Of a stretch of 64,000 nucleotides of DNA, positions 1 through 11,395 are shown in pieces. Position numbers and translations under genes: made by a program. How positions within the stretch are numbered: position 1 is the first letter of the stretch; every line of letters starts with the position of its first letter. This stretch comes from Maea johnstoni (lineage: Eukaryota; Annelida; Polychaeta; Spionida; Magelonidae). The DNA lies in assembly GCA_963942565.1 (NCBI GenBank), contig OZ012699.1, positions 23,832,201-23,896,200 of the forward strand, read 5' to 3'. The notes beneath the pieces were generated by a model. That model searched no databases and was not told where the DNA came from. It saw only the letters and a program-made list of their open reading frames with translations.

Positions 1-75
1 TGGTCGCCGAACTGCACATTTGTTGTAGACTGCAATGCAATGAAGAGCGTTGGCACAGTGGGTACGAAATGCTCA

Positions 76-662
76 TCAGGCTGGGCAGGGTACTGCCAAA
101 AACCTAGGGTCAAGAGATCCGAGGTCAAGGTACTTCAGTCTGTCCAGGGTTGCAGCGTCGCATAGTCCCTCTTCCTGGAAGTGTGGGAACAGAGCAGGGG
201 GTGTTTTGGAACACGGCAGATCACGGAGCCATCTGAGGCTTGCCTTTTGAGGCAACGTGAGCCAGCATTTTGGCAATTGTGCGTCTGCAATTGATGTGCT
301 AACTGGTGCAAACGGATGAACTCGGGGACATCCTGAACCATGCCACTTCCTAGCAAACTGTCAATGTCCGTGCCCGCTGATACATTGAAGAAGTCTTTCA
401 TTGCGCAGCGAATACGTGATAAAGTGACCTCCACTGGCTCGGGGTACAGGGTGAGGCCGCCATGGGTGTGTGGCTTGTTCCCAAGCGCCCCTCCACTCTG
501 AAATTCGTATCTCATCCAGGCGCACTTGACATGTCCCAGGGGACGTTCTGAGCTTGTTTGAATATAATTCCACATGTATCTTGCTGTACGCTCCCAAGCT
601 CGGCACATGATGACAGCGTAGTTCTGAAGTGCTGAATCTTGTGAATTAGCATACTTGTGCAC
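76..662 (-). pseudogene. HUH-endonuclease (Rep) fragment, Helitron-like
   Basis: A 175-residue open frame (662 to 135) contains WMRYEFQSGGALGNKPHTHGG, of which PHTHGG has the H-x-H (HUH) form of rolling-circle Rep nucleases, much like the PHIHG motif of Helitron RepHel proteins. Further on are RCLKR and CRVPKHP, a Cys/His-rich stretch that follows the HUH motif in this type of protein. The likely continuation (LCDAATLDRLKYLDLG, then ALHC) is in another frame between 276 and the left edge, so at least one frameshift is present. The catalytic Tyr region and the helicase would lie beyond the left edge. It follows the TatD-like gene on the same strand after about 110 bases. Seen: the motifs. Inferred: the Helitron-like label; another HUH element type is possible. 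Confidence 0.45.
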
Positions 663-774
663 AATGGCAGCACGGATGGGCCAAACACCTATGGTAGCGG
701 AGTCATTGCACGTGAGTGTGACGAATTAATGCCACTGGCCTTCAGACTGTAGAATGGCAGATAAACGTTTGACC

Positions 775-1862
775 TCACACTATGAACTTGCGAGCTTCCA
801 TTATTCCGTTCTCGAAACTATGGTAATGTACTTGTGTGGCGGGTATCAATTCCTTCTTCATTTCTGTCAAAATATCCTCGAAGGCGTCTCTACCGTGTAT
901 TACGACAGTCTTCCTTATTTTTGATGCTATCTTGAGCAGTTCCCTGAAACTTTCGATCTGTCCCTTTTTGTCAGTCTCTGTAGCTCTGTGATAGTCCAGT
1001 CCTATCTCCCCGAACCCCACCACTGTCGGTAGTGTCAGCATTCTTTCCAGGTCATTTTTTATAGTGTCCCCCATCCTATCATAATGTTTTGGGTGTAGTC
1101 CTACTGTAACATGTACTTTTGGATCTTTAAGGATAGAAGCGTGGAGTGGTCCATCCCATAGCCATGGATCAACCAGGTTTGATATGCAGCTTTCATACCT
1201 GTCGTCTTTTACCTCTGCGTAGATTGCAGAAATAGCAGCTTGGCTGCCAGAAACCCCAAAAATTGGTTTGTAGCCTGTCCACATGGCAGTGGGAATCAAC
1301 ATAGTTGATTGGGACGTGGTAGTCAAGTGGGCCAGACAATATTCCCACCTTGTCACAATAATCAAAGATAAGAGTGAGAGTTTGCCAGTGGAATAATTCA
1401 GACAGGCGGGTGGGGTTTACTGGTGAATACTCTGTCTTTGGAGTGAGCTCAAAGAACTCATCCATAAGCTTACAGTACTCCATTTGGCTTGGACAGAACG
1501 TAGAACCTGAATAAAACAGCCTTTTTGTTTGTACAGTTGACAGAACATGTTTCACCTCGCTCAGTCCTAAGTCGAACTTAACGAAATTGAGAAAATCTTG
1601 TACTCTCATAACATATTTCAGATAATGAGTTACTGGGTTGAAGATGCCACTTGTCCCATATGTTCTGCAAGTCTGGATATGTACTGTTGACTCATAGTGG
1701 TCACACTTCCAGCACGTTCTGTCAGGAAACAGCCCCCACCAGGATGTTCCTATGTGGCTATTGATAAAGTGTTTCCTTCTGTTTCGATCTTCCGAGGCCA
1801 CAGAGTAAGCATGTCTTTGGTCATTCTGTTCCCAAGTATGTGACAAAAGATGCCATATTCTG
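775..1862 (-). pseudogene. Zinc-finger/TatD-like nuclease gene, decayed copy
   Basis: Two overlapping frames (1846-1193 and 1365-775) together cover most of a TatD metal-dependent nuclease. Seen: the N-terminal metal motif DSHCHVDRL, then in the second frame GLHPKHY, GEIGLDYH, VIHGRDAF and HYHSF. These are the successive metal-binding stations of the TatD barrel; the last acidic station (GETDSP in the other copy) is missing because the frame stops after EARKFIV. The frame shift falls at a T5G4 run near 1260. Upstream, CLLC in one frame and HFINSH in another sit 28 bases apart, which is CX2CX9HX4H plus one base, the same finger as the copy at 31865-33196. An in-frame TGA also precedes the finger. 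There is no sign of introns. TatD proteins are nucleases of DNA repair and turnover; this copy is probably dead. Confidence 0.75.
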
Positions 1863-2150
1863 TAATAAAGTAATTTGGTTAGTATAGAGGAATGGAGGGG
1901 TATTGCATTATGAGTATAGTTATATGATTATTATTAGTTATGGTTGGTCAGAGTTAATTCAGGGATATCCTCCCCATGGGAGAGCATACGTAAAAAAACA
2001 AAAGTAAATCTGCACAACTAACAAAAACTCAATAGCAGGTCAATCTTACATTTTCATACCATATCTATGGGCTGTACGACTTTATTGTATCCCAATTATC
2101 TGCTCTGTTTTTCTTTGTCTTCAAAATACATTAGTTAACATAATGAGGTG
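1863..2150. other. Gene-free spacer
   Basis: I see no coding frame, repeat or RNA gene here. Somewhere in it must lie the left edge of the I-type LINE, whose readable part begins at about 2150; the edge itself could not be placed. Confidence 0.4.
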
Positions 2151-3510
2151 AAGGATGTCTTTTGAGACTATGATTTTATCTACACTGACGGCTCTGTTTC
2201 AGATGACAAGGCTGCTGCAGCAGCAGTCATTGATAATTATTCTTCCATTGAACGTCTTCCAGACAAGTCTTCTATATTCTCTGCAGAGTTGCATGCTCTG
2301 TTCCTTGCTCTTGATCGGGTTGAGACGGCAGTTGATGATGAAAGGTATGGCATGCCTTTTGCACATTTATTCAACATGTGCAAGGGAGATACAACATAGT
2401 AAGAAAGGTATGCAAGGTTGAGAGATTGATAGGCAAGATGTTGGAAAGAGGGGCTAGTTTTCTGAGTTTTAGTGGCAACATGAAAAAATGGAGGCAACAT
2501 GGAAAATGGATACAACCTTGGACCAAACTATCTTGTGGTTGCTCATCTAAGATACAACATGAACGAAAAGGAACCAACCTGAGGATAATCATATGGGAAA
2601 TGAATATTTATGAGTTCAGTTAGGTCATACAATTGACGTCATCGCGAGTCGGAAAGTAGCGTCTGTCTGTACCTGTTGCCTTGACCTTCAACCTTGTGTC
2701 CTCTGACGTACGAGTCTCAACAGCCGACTGAGGACTTGACGTTTGTCAAATACTTCTAGTGGTGCATTCCACCCCTATTTTTTGGCCATACATATCATAA
2801 TTACAGGTAAGAATATGGATTAAGAATCTAATAATTGGGAATAAGAAATAATTGTTTATCGTTGGGTAATAAAAGGTCCTTCACATTAGCAATTAACAAA
2901 TTATCTGACATTTCATAGGAATAATTTTGATAACGTACCTCATATCAATTGATTGTAATCTTTCACGGCCGACGGGAGATGATGCACCTACAGTCAACAG
3001 GTCAGAGGTCAAGGCACACGTTAAGTGCTCCAGTAATCTCCTGATTTTTGCTGACGTCATCGATGTGACATCCCTGGGCGCATGAATATTTAAGTCCCAT
3101 ATAATTATGAAGATGTTGGTTCAGTTTTAGACAGGTTGTCTCAATTTTTGACAGGTTGTCTACTATTCTATCAAATGTTGCCCCATTTTTTCATGTTGCG
3201 TCCATATTTTCATGTTGTCCCTCATTCTCATTCAATAGCTCAACCTTGTATCCCTTTTTAACCATGTTGTATCTCCCTCGCACATGTTGAATAAATGTGC
3301 AAAAGGCATGCCATAGAAAGGAATTTTATTATTTTCTCAGATTCAAAGTCTGCTCTTCAGGCCATTATATACGGAAATTATATTTTGAAGTTGTTCATTG
3401 TTTTGTGATCATTTTTATTCATCTATCATGTTTTACACAATTTTTATGGCACTAAATGGCCTTCGTGCGCCGATGTGCCTTTAAGCAATCATTCATTCAT
3501 TCATTCTACA
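2150..3510 (+). mobile_element. I/Nimb-type LINE fragment: RNase H plus 3' end, interrupted
   Basis: Plus-strand codons from about 2150 to 2345 read FIYTDGSVSDDKAA...FSAELHALFLALDRV, the start of a LINE RNase H domain (catalytic Asp in YTDGS, Glu in SAELHAL). Reading resumes at 3316 with ERNFIIFSDSKSALQAI, which carries the next catalytic Asp. Between lies the DNA transposon at 2346-3315. After about 3365 the sequence jumps to the 3' untranslated region and ends in a (TTCA)n tail at 3485-3510. The same 3' end occurs on the other strand at 59398-59580 and, in short form, at 31300-31372, so this is a family with several copies. The copy lacks the endonuclease and reverse transcriptase, and part of the 3' end is deleted. 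Confidence 0.8.
2346..3315. mobile_element. Non-autonomous DNA transposon with 6-bp target duplication
   Basis: The first 36 bases (2346-2381, starting tatggcatgcc) are a perfect reverse complement of the last 36 (3280-3315), and the match goes on with few changes to about 53 bases; looser similarity between the arms reaches about 250 bases. The flanks are GAAAGG at 2340-2345 and at 3316-3321, and removing the element with one copy restores the LINE RNase H reading frame, which proves both borders. No transposase is coded inside. Short words such as CAACATG and GACAGGTTGTC recur in the arms. A 6-bp duplication suits only a few superfamilies (IS3EU among them), but I cannot assign it. Confidence 0.85.
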
Positions 3511-3908
3511 GTTTCTCTATTTGCCTTCAGGTCATTCACAACAAAATCCTTAACCTTCTGTATGGTATCTTCAGGTTTTTTGTCGTTCTCTTCCAGTCCA
3601 TAGATCCACGTGTTTAACTTTCTTGTATACTGATCTGATATCTCTGACTGGGTAGAGAGGGCGGCAATCTCTTTGTCTTTCCATACAATTATCTCCTCCA
3701 GGGATTTAATTTTCTCTTTATTTTTCTCTATCTGGAATTGACTTGACACTTGTTGTTCAACTCCTATCCTTATGTTATCATTAATTTTATCTAGTGTATT
3801 TTCTAGTCTAGCAATTTTAAGTTTTAATTCTTCATTTTCTCTTCTGTCTACTTTATTTGCCATGGCCTGTTTCACCCTTTCGTCAGATGTTTTTCTCTTT
3901 CGTGGCAT
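3501..3908 (-). pseudogene. L1/Tx1-like LINE ORF1 fragment (coiled coil)
   Basis: A 135-residue frame starts MPRKRKTSDERVKQAM and runs through a heptad-rich coiled coil (about residues 22-90: ENEELKLKIARLENTLDKIN and so on) to DQYTRKLNTWIYGLEENDKK. The last part looks like the junction of coiled coil and RNA-binding domain in L1-type ORF1 proteins, where the pattern is Y-S/T-R-x-N-x-x-I-Y-G-L/V. The frame ends abruptly where the (TTCA)n tail of the neighbouring I-type LINE begins, so that LINE seems to have inserted into this ORF1. The known family role is binding LINE RNA. It could also be the ORF1 of a CR1-like element. Confidence 0.5.
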
Positions 3909-5590
3909 TTTTCAGTCTATATAGAATCGACAGCTATATAAACCGGATATTATATCCGTCAACACACTCTGTTTATTTCTATTATCGCTCAACGAGCGTG
4001 ATTCTAGACGAGATGTTATCGTCGTAAGTAACTCCCTATTATTGCTCAACGGAACACCGACAAACTATTTCAATCACAATATTCAATTGACCAACAACGT
4101 AAACATACGTATATATTTATCTTTTCTCTGTTTATTAGCCTGAGTGGCTATCTTATGTCCCTTTTAAGACAACTCACCGACTTGCTTCAGTTCACGGGGT
4201 CTAGTTGAAAGTTGTTCTTTCATCTCACGTTGGTCTCTTTTCGCGTTTCTTTCGAGTGCTGCCTCCAAGTAACTGTCGATCTTTCTGTCTTCTTTTCCGA
4301 ACTGTATGAATGTCACTTTTCTCTGTACTCGATCTCTCCAATTTCCATCAGTGTTCTATAAACCACACTGTCCTTTGCCGTCGATTCTGCCGTAGCTCGA
4401 ACCTCCGCTATCTCCCTTCACCCGGAAAGTTCCTTATTTTTCGCTTGCAAATATATCATAGATACAGTAAACATCCGTTATTTCGATGACTTGACTTTCA
4501 GGCAGGGAGGAATGATTCTTTCCCAGCTAGAGCTTGGAAAAGTCTGCCATGTGCGGTCAGATCAACCCTTCTCTCAAGAGTCGAATATTCCATGTATACT
4601 ACGCACCGATTTTGAGCATTCTCATTGGTGCTCCTACTTTCTCGTCGTCCGTGGGACACTCTACTCTACCGGCCAGGGGTGTCAGCAGTTAGTCACTTTG
4701 CCTCGTGGTTTTGCAGAAATTTTACCACTCACCCAATTCTTATAAGTAGATTTCTGCTCTTGACAGCTGTCTTTTTCTGGAATTTTCTCCCACTCCCAGG
4801 TCCACAACCACTCGTCAGTCCATACACCTCCGCTTTTTATGTTTACTTGTCTGTTTCTGTTGTTTTTCGTCCTTTAAGCGCGGAGTCCATACGAGCTAGG
4901 TCTGTCTACTCAGTCATGACGTCACAAATCATCTCTGATGAGTTGCTTGATCGTCTTCATCCGCTTGTTTAGTTGACGACCCAGCCTAATGGCAATGCCC
5001 TGGCCATCTAAAATATGAAAAAGATTATGTGAATTAAGTATATGATTTGCTAAGAATTACCGATAAAATGCTAAAAAAATACAGCTAAATTAATACAAGC
5101 AGGATTGTATAGATAGCCTGGTAAGCGGTGGCAAGGATATGATAGGGCTTGTGCCTCCCCCAACATGCAACAGAAACAAATAACTACTCTTTGTAGAGCA
5201 TCACGTGATATTAGAAGCATTCACATTATGAGCAGGCTACTTGCATTAACCTGAAAAATATATTACTGTAAATTCCCGGTAATTTAGGACACTTTTTAGA
5301 AAGCAAAAGTAATAGTGGCCGAAATTCCCCAATGACTCTACTGCCAGGATCTAGCGCCCAGCCTGAGTCAAACAAGGCAGATAAGCCATCAACTTTCACA
5401 AATTTCAAAGCCATCTTGCGAGAGTATCAAATGGCTACCATTATGTTATTTTTAGTATAAGACATTTAGATGGTGGCCCATATTCTGAGAAATCTACATC
5501 GTCTGTCAAGGGCAGTGGCACAGATTTCCTGGTAATTATTTTGCAAAATAATTTTGGTGGCCAAGATTGTCTCTCTCGCTGGTTTTCTCT
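3909..5590. other. Probable LINE 5' region, then unassigned sequence
   Basis: Directly upstream (minus strand) of the ORF1 fragment, 3909 to about 4980 may be the 5' untranslated region of the same LINE; it is pyrimidine-rich on the plus strand and has no convincing coding frame. From 4980 to 5590 I see only AT-rich unique-looking sequence. Confidence 0.3.
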
Positions 5591-5606
5591 GTCTCTGACC
5601 TTTACT

Positions 5607-5708
<102 letters not shown>

Positions 5709-5935
5709 GATGCTCTTCGGTGGTTTATGGGACAGGTGTCCAGCTACATGCATATGGGGTCCACCCTTTACAGATATGATTACTTCTCTTTCTTTTTCAT
5801 TTCATATAGAGTCCACCAAGGACAGTTTATATATAGTCTGAAAGTTCAAACTCTCTCCTTATTTTTCGAGATATTTCGAATATAAAATTGAGATGAGAGT
5901 AATTTTTATGGTACCCCAAAAATGAGAGTTTTGAT

Positions 5936-6120
5936 TATGGGGTCTGAGAGTTAATATTGTGGGGACCTTATACGTCCCATATTTTTATGGTAATCTGAGA
6001 GTTTGTATTTATGGGGTCTGAGAGTTAATATTGTTGGGACCTTATATGTCCCATATTTTTATGGTAATCTGAGAGTTTGTATTTATGGGCTCTGAGAGTT
6101 TCATATTGTGGGGACATTTT
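5936..6120 (+). repeat. 74-bp tandem repeat, about 2.5 copies
   Basis: Units start at 5936, 6010 and 6084 with tatggggtctgagagtt and continue through attgtggggaccttat and gtcccatatttttatgg. A reverse-complement relative lies at 50475-50590, and loose pieces recur at 6520-6560, so this is part of a dispersed family. Confidence 0.8.
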
Positions 6121-6290
6121 GAGATGAGTGACTTAGGTGAGAGAATGACTTAATAAAGAATGAAATGCATATCCGGACTGGTGCCTGTCAACAATTTTTG
6201 GTGGTTAATTGAATGTCCAGATGCTTGCAGTCAGATTCCCATGTGTATCTGTCCTAGACTATAAAGGGAGTGGGGCAACAAAAATGTAAG

Positions 6291-6482
6291 GGCTATTCCA
6301 GCAAAAAAAGGGGGGGGGGGGCCGGATTGCACTGTCAAAAAAAATCATTGCACGTGGGGCTAAAGGGGTCTTAAAAATCATTGCGGGTGGGGGGGTATTA
6401 TTGAATTAAAAAATCATTGCCTGGGGGGTCTAAAAATCAGTGCGTTCCTGCCCCCCCCCCCCTTTTTTCTGGAATAGCCCCA
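6291..6482. mobile_element. Short inverted-repeat element with G/C-run arms
   Basis: The left end gggctattccagcaaaaaaa followed by a G run mirrors the right end, a C run then ttttttctggaatagccc. Between them 'aaaatcattgc' is repeated several times. This is a MITE-like foldback of about 190 bases. A partial left end (gggctattcctgaa plus a G run) recurs near 8302-8345. Confidence 0.6.
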
Positions 6483-8700
6483 AATATATGAAATAGAGAC
6501 AAGAGAGATTTTTATGGTACCCCAAACATGAGTGTTTTTATTACAGGCTCTGAGAATTTAACGTCTTCTGTGCCAAATCGGCCCAGATCGGCCGAACGTA
6601 ATACTACGTTGAGTGCCATAGGGCCGATCTGGGCTGATTTTACATACGTTTTCGTAATGCAGCCATATCTCGGTTTCTATTAAGCGGATTTTAGTGAAAT
6701 TTTATTTCCGAGCAGACCGCGATGACTTCTTGCTATTCATGAAGTATGAATGAGTCAATCTGTGGCACGTTGAAGTGCGCAATGGCCAGGGGTGTGTGTT
6801 TTTGTTTACCTATTGAGGAAATCTGTTCTTCTTACCCAAACCAACTTTTAAACCCAGCATATCCTGAAGTTAGGCATTTCAAGTCTTTCCAGTTTGTAAT
6901 TATGGATAATATATGATGACCTCGCCTGTATGTTATTTATTTTTATATTCATTTTTAGTCATTACAGAGGCCACCGTAGGCAGGACTCAACTTATGGAGT
7001 GACACCTACGGTGGCTGGCTGTTCCGTTAGGCGAGTCGCTCCCCCCTGAAACAGCTAGGCTAGAGAACTGCAGTAAGAGTTCATTAGACAGGCTGATCTA
7101 AAAATAGATGAAAGGGAGGGATGCAGTTGAGAGGGAGGGTGACACAGGATGGAACAGCCACTCAGGCTTGCCTCTCAGATCAGAAATAACTGATCTTATT
7201 ACCAAGAGTATGGGTTAATTGACAGCAATTCGACGCAAGTGGGGATTTTTGTGATGGTTTATGCATGTGTTTGTTTTAATTAATTTGGTTTTGCATGTTG
7301 TTTTGCATGTAGTTTTCCCGGCTGTGGCACCCACCTTGGCGTGGTAGTCGGGCTGATTTTGTTACCAAGAGGTGCCTTTGTTGTTTATGTAAAACTTACT
7401 TGTTTGTTTGGCTAAATTCATGGATAATTTGGTTTACTTTTCTTTCTAAGAAAAAGAAACTGTATTGAATCCTTCTGGTTAGTCATATTCTTTAAAAGAT
7501 TGTAAGAGTTTTGTAAAAACTGTACACCTAAAAATGCTTATCTGTCAGCCTTACATTATTATGGAAGTGCAAAGTTGTGATAAACATCTGCAGTAATTTC
7601 TAGTAAACCAAACGCCCAGCACAACTGTTCTCGCATCAAGAAAAATCGAGAGGTCAGCCCTTACTGAGTAGAAAATGGACATGTACGTGACCCACTTCGA
7701 AGCTGTTTCATGAGGCATAAGGCAGTTTCCTCTTAAATACAAGAGATTGACCAGAGTTTTCAGTCTTTGCGCTGATGTGGTGGGTATATCATACCTTTAT
7801 GGCAAACTTGGAGGCTTTGCAGCTTGGCATATATTTGGCTATGACAATCTTTGAAGAAAACCTCTAACATAGACTGATTAGCCAGTCTCTCTATCAAAGT
7901 CATTACTGTGCTTTGCCATTCCTTGTATAGCCCTTTGTGAGTTGTCCATGTGCCTGCCCCTATAGGGGGGCAGCATGCAGGCTTAGTGCACAAACTGACA
8001 ATCACAACAAACTGACAATCAAAACAAACAGTGCACCCCTCTTATTCATGGCTACCTTAATCTGTACATTTCCTGTGTGATATGTCACATATGCACATCT
8101 TGCCTAAGCAACTGTAAACATATGTTTTACAACATATTCTAGATCTGGTAAGGAATTTGCTGAAGCACATTCAGTATGGCAGTGAATTGCATTGATATTT
8201 AAATTTCTGCTTAATTCAGGTGCCCTGGCAAAAAAAATCTTATTATGAAATAAGGTATTGTTAATTTATTCAACGAATGGGAAAACCCCACATATTTGAA
8301 GGGCTATTCCTGAATAAGAACAAATGGGGGGGGGGGGGGGGGGGGTGGGACAGGAACAGACATATTTAGAATAATCAGTAGGGTACGTTGGGGATTTAAA
8401 CATTGCACTTATTAGAACATATCATTTTGTAGGGAGTCTGAAATCATGGGTGTTCTTTCGCCTCATGGTTTTCCGGTAATAGTCCCAAGTCATTTATTGA
8501 ATAATAACTACTCAGTCATTTTCCTTGTTTTTAAATAAAAAAAGTTCCGAGGGGTTATAACCACTTTATCCACCAATAAGTTAATCAATAACAGTTTGGT
8601 TTTTCCACACAAATCCTAATCAGTAAGATTGGCATGGAAAAGTGCATAGCTCAATTGACTACCTTTCTTGCACCAAACTTGGAATAGGATGACTATTCAT
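6483..8700. other. Gene-free stretch
   Basis: I find no supported gene. There is one clear hairpin (ccaccgtaggc at 6971 with acctacggtgg at 7002), a G run at about 8327-8345, and otherwise AT-rich sequence. Confidence 0.4.
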
Positions 8701-8705
8701 GGGGC

Positions 8706-8982
8706 CTGGGACTGGGCCCTCCCTTTCCCAGAATGAAGAGGAAATTGTCCAACAAACCACTACAAAATTATAGTTAAAGAAGGCCAAGGAATTGATGTAT
8801 TGAAATACCAGAATATTATTTGTTTACCCTTTATACTTTTCAAACCACTTCAGTATCTTACTTTATCAAAATGTACCCCCAAAAGAGCCTGCCACGAGGT
8901 TGTGACACCCATTTTTGTGCGTGAATTGGTCGTTTTATGACGTTTTGCCCCCATGCAAAAAGATATCTGGATCTGCCCCTGT
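8706..8982 (-). mobile_element. MITE-like element, GGATCC-ended family, copy 1
   Basis: The reverse complement of this interval matches 38740-39050 along most of its length (shared blocks include aagtataaagggtaaacaa and catcaattccttggcc). Its outer end is tctggatctgcccctg, and the sister copy ends ctggatccgcct. It codes for nothing. Confidence 0.65.
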
Positions 8983-8985
8983 ATA

Positions 8986-9616
8986 TACGGTATCAGGACA
9001 ATATCCCCCAGCCAATATCCCCCTGGACAATATTCCCCTGTACCGATATCCCCCCTGGACAATATCCCCCCGTTAAAAAAATGTGTGTTTAAAAGATGTT
9101 TTAGATAAAAATTCTGATACGTGAGTTTACTCTTTTTAAGATTAGATTAAAAAACAGATTAATATCTCTAAATGACCATTAGTGAGGGGTTTTAGATAAA
9201 GAAGAATGACAGCTGAGCTTACCCTTTTTATAAGTTTTTTAACTTTTATTTTATTCACAATACATATAGAGGTCTTGACCTTTAGAGAGATATTTCAGAT
9301 CAAAATTATGATAGCTGAGCAAACTAGTTTTAATTAAATTTAGAAAAAAAATGTTCATAAAATAATAGGAGTTCTAAGAATGAAATACCAATAAATAATA
9401 CAAAATGAATTTAGCTTGGCTCTCATAACACTTCTCTAGTCTCTCTAGACGTCCTTTAAATGTATAATGAATGAATTTTTCTAAAAATCGTATAAGGGTT
9501 ACCTTAGCTATCAGAATTTTAATCTAAAAAATCCTTGAAACAAACATTTTTTGTTTGACCGGGGGGATATTGTCCAGGGGGGACATTGTCCGGGGGGATA
9601 TTGTCCTAGAACCGTA
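8986..9616. mobile_element. Inverted-repeat element with subterminal GGACAATATCCCCC arrays
   Basis: The left end reads acggtatcaggacaatatcc and the right end is its near mirror (ggatattgtcctagaaccgt). Just inside each end the word ggacaatatcccc repeats: about four times on the left (8996-9070) and three times in inverse form on the right (9560-9606). The arms stay similar further in (agataaaaattctgata against tatcagaattttaatct). The middle is AT-rich with no transposase. Confidence 0.75.
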
Positions 9617-9619
9617 TCT

Positions 9620-11050
9620 ACATGGTTATACTAAATAGAATATCATGTTCACAAGAATTTCAAAGAACCTGACCTATGACCTTGGAAGTCAAGGTCCCTG
9701 ACGTTCAAAGTGATCAGAGATTTTCAGTAGATACACCTATGGCAGGAATTTGAAACACCGGGGCAACATCTTCCCAAGTAATCACATTCACAGGATTTTC
9801 AAAGAATGTGACCTGCGTGACTTGCTCCTCAAACCCTCAGTTCACATACAAAGGATGGACGGACGCACAGAAGGCATTTCTATAGTCCCCCTCCTAAATG
9901 TGGGGATTATAAATGTATGGTGTCTGTGGGAAAATATTTACTTTTCTGATTTTTCTTTTAACTTGCATCCACAAAAATGGAGCATAATATATTTAATTAG
10001 CCTGTTGAAGTAAAAAAAAAATCATTGTATGTGCTGGGGACCATGCAGATATTCTTTGTTCTTTATTGATGCCAAAAGTTGACATAATTTATGAACTCGA
10101 ATATTTCCATTTTAGTTTAATATGACTAATAAGTGAAACATAACAACACTTTGATAACAAGAAATTTTATTTAAAACAACAAATACAAAATGTCATGTTT
10201 TTTCAATGTAAATATATATTTAACCCTTGTCCTGCTGAGAATCCTGATGGGAGCTTATCCCCAGGACTGAATACTGGGGGTAGTTAAAATGAACATGTTC
10301 ATTTTGCATTGTTTGTTGCAAGAAACAAAATTATGGTTTCTTTTTGACCAACCAATACTTTGGCAGGGAAAAACTTCTGTAAAAGGGCAACACAATCCCA
10401 AACCTTAACCCTAGTTTTACCCCATATTTTCAGGGAAAGTTTGTCCCTAGAACCAAGAAGCCTAGCTGAATGTTAAGGTACAGTGTGCGGTTATTAATTT
10501 ACCAGTACAACTGACTTTGTGCCATCAATTTCCAATATTCAGCGAACAAATTTAATAAAGTATATATTTCTTAGGTCTACTTCTCAGGGATACTTAAATC
10601 ATCATAACATTATCCTGAGTGCAGGGCCCTGAAGGCAAGGTGCCAGAAACTGAATAAAATTGCTCTTTCTAGCTGGCCCCTGTCTCTGATTTTCAGATCC
10701 ATATATATATTTTTTGCTCCATTCAAAATATAAACTTCTTTCTAGAATTTTTAAGTTGAAATTGAGCACTTTTATCTTAATTTCATTTTTCAATAATTGC
10801 AGAAAAAATGAAAATCTGAGGCAAACTTCCCTCCACAATATAGTTGAGAAGATATTTTCCAAATTCACAAAAATCTGTCAAAATCAGAACCCATAATCTT
10901 TGTTTAATTTAAGAAAATTTGCTGTTTTGTGAGGAAGCTGCAAAGCCCGCAAAAGATGAACCTCATAGCCGTAAACCAGTAATATCCTTATCATATCACA
11001 TGTCGCCCAGAGGATTATGGATTAGTCTGATGCTCAAACCAGGGGTATTG
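9620..11050. other. Gene-free stretch
   Basis: AT-rich sequence with several short open frames that show no domain, codon bias or splice context. No RNA gene is recognised. Confidence 0.4.
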
Positions 11051-11053
11051 CTA

Positions 11054-11395
11054 CAGGCAACCTTGCCTAACCTGGACTTGCATAAATCTGATAATCGTGT
11101 AAACCAGATGAATCTCTTGCGTTTGGTTACTTTTCATACAAATCACATATACAGGCAACTCTGCATAAGCCGGATGAAAATGGACTTGCTCATTTCATCT
11201 GGTTTAGGCGAAATCTGGCTTTTGAGACACAAAATAAACCTTATTTGTATGAAATGGGAGTGAAAAACATGTCTGGCTTAGACGATTTTCTGGCTTATGC
11301 GAATCTGGCTTAGGGGGAGTTGCCTGTACCTAATTTCGCCTAGGCCAGACGAAACCGCCTAGTCCCATAATACCTGGTTTATGTGAGATTATCTG
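11054..11395. mobile_element. Pogo/Tigger-like MITE, outer copy
   Basis: It begins caggcaaccttgcctaacc after a TA and ends with tgtgagattatctg before a TA, in the style of pogo/Tigger ends. The inner part carries the words shared by all copies (cttgcataa, aaccagatg, tttcatacaaat). It is split by the intact copy at 11152-11326. Confidence 0.65.
11152..11326. mobile_element. Pogo/Tigger-like MITE, inner intact copy
   Basis: A 175-base element starts caggcaactctgcataagcc and ends with the inverse gggggagttgcctg, with TA on each side (11150-11151 and 11327-11328). It sits inside an older copy of the same family. Related copies: 12169-12334, 14301-14440 and 27064-27232. Confidence 0.85.
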
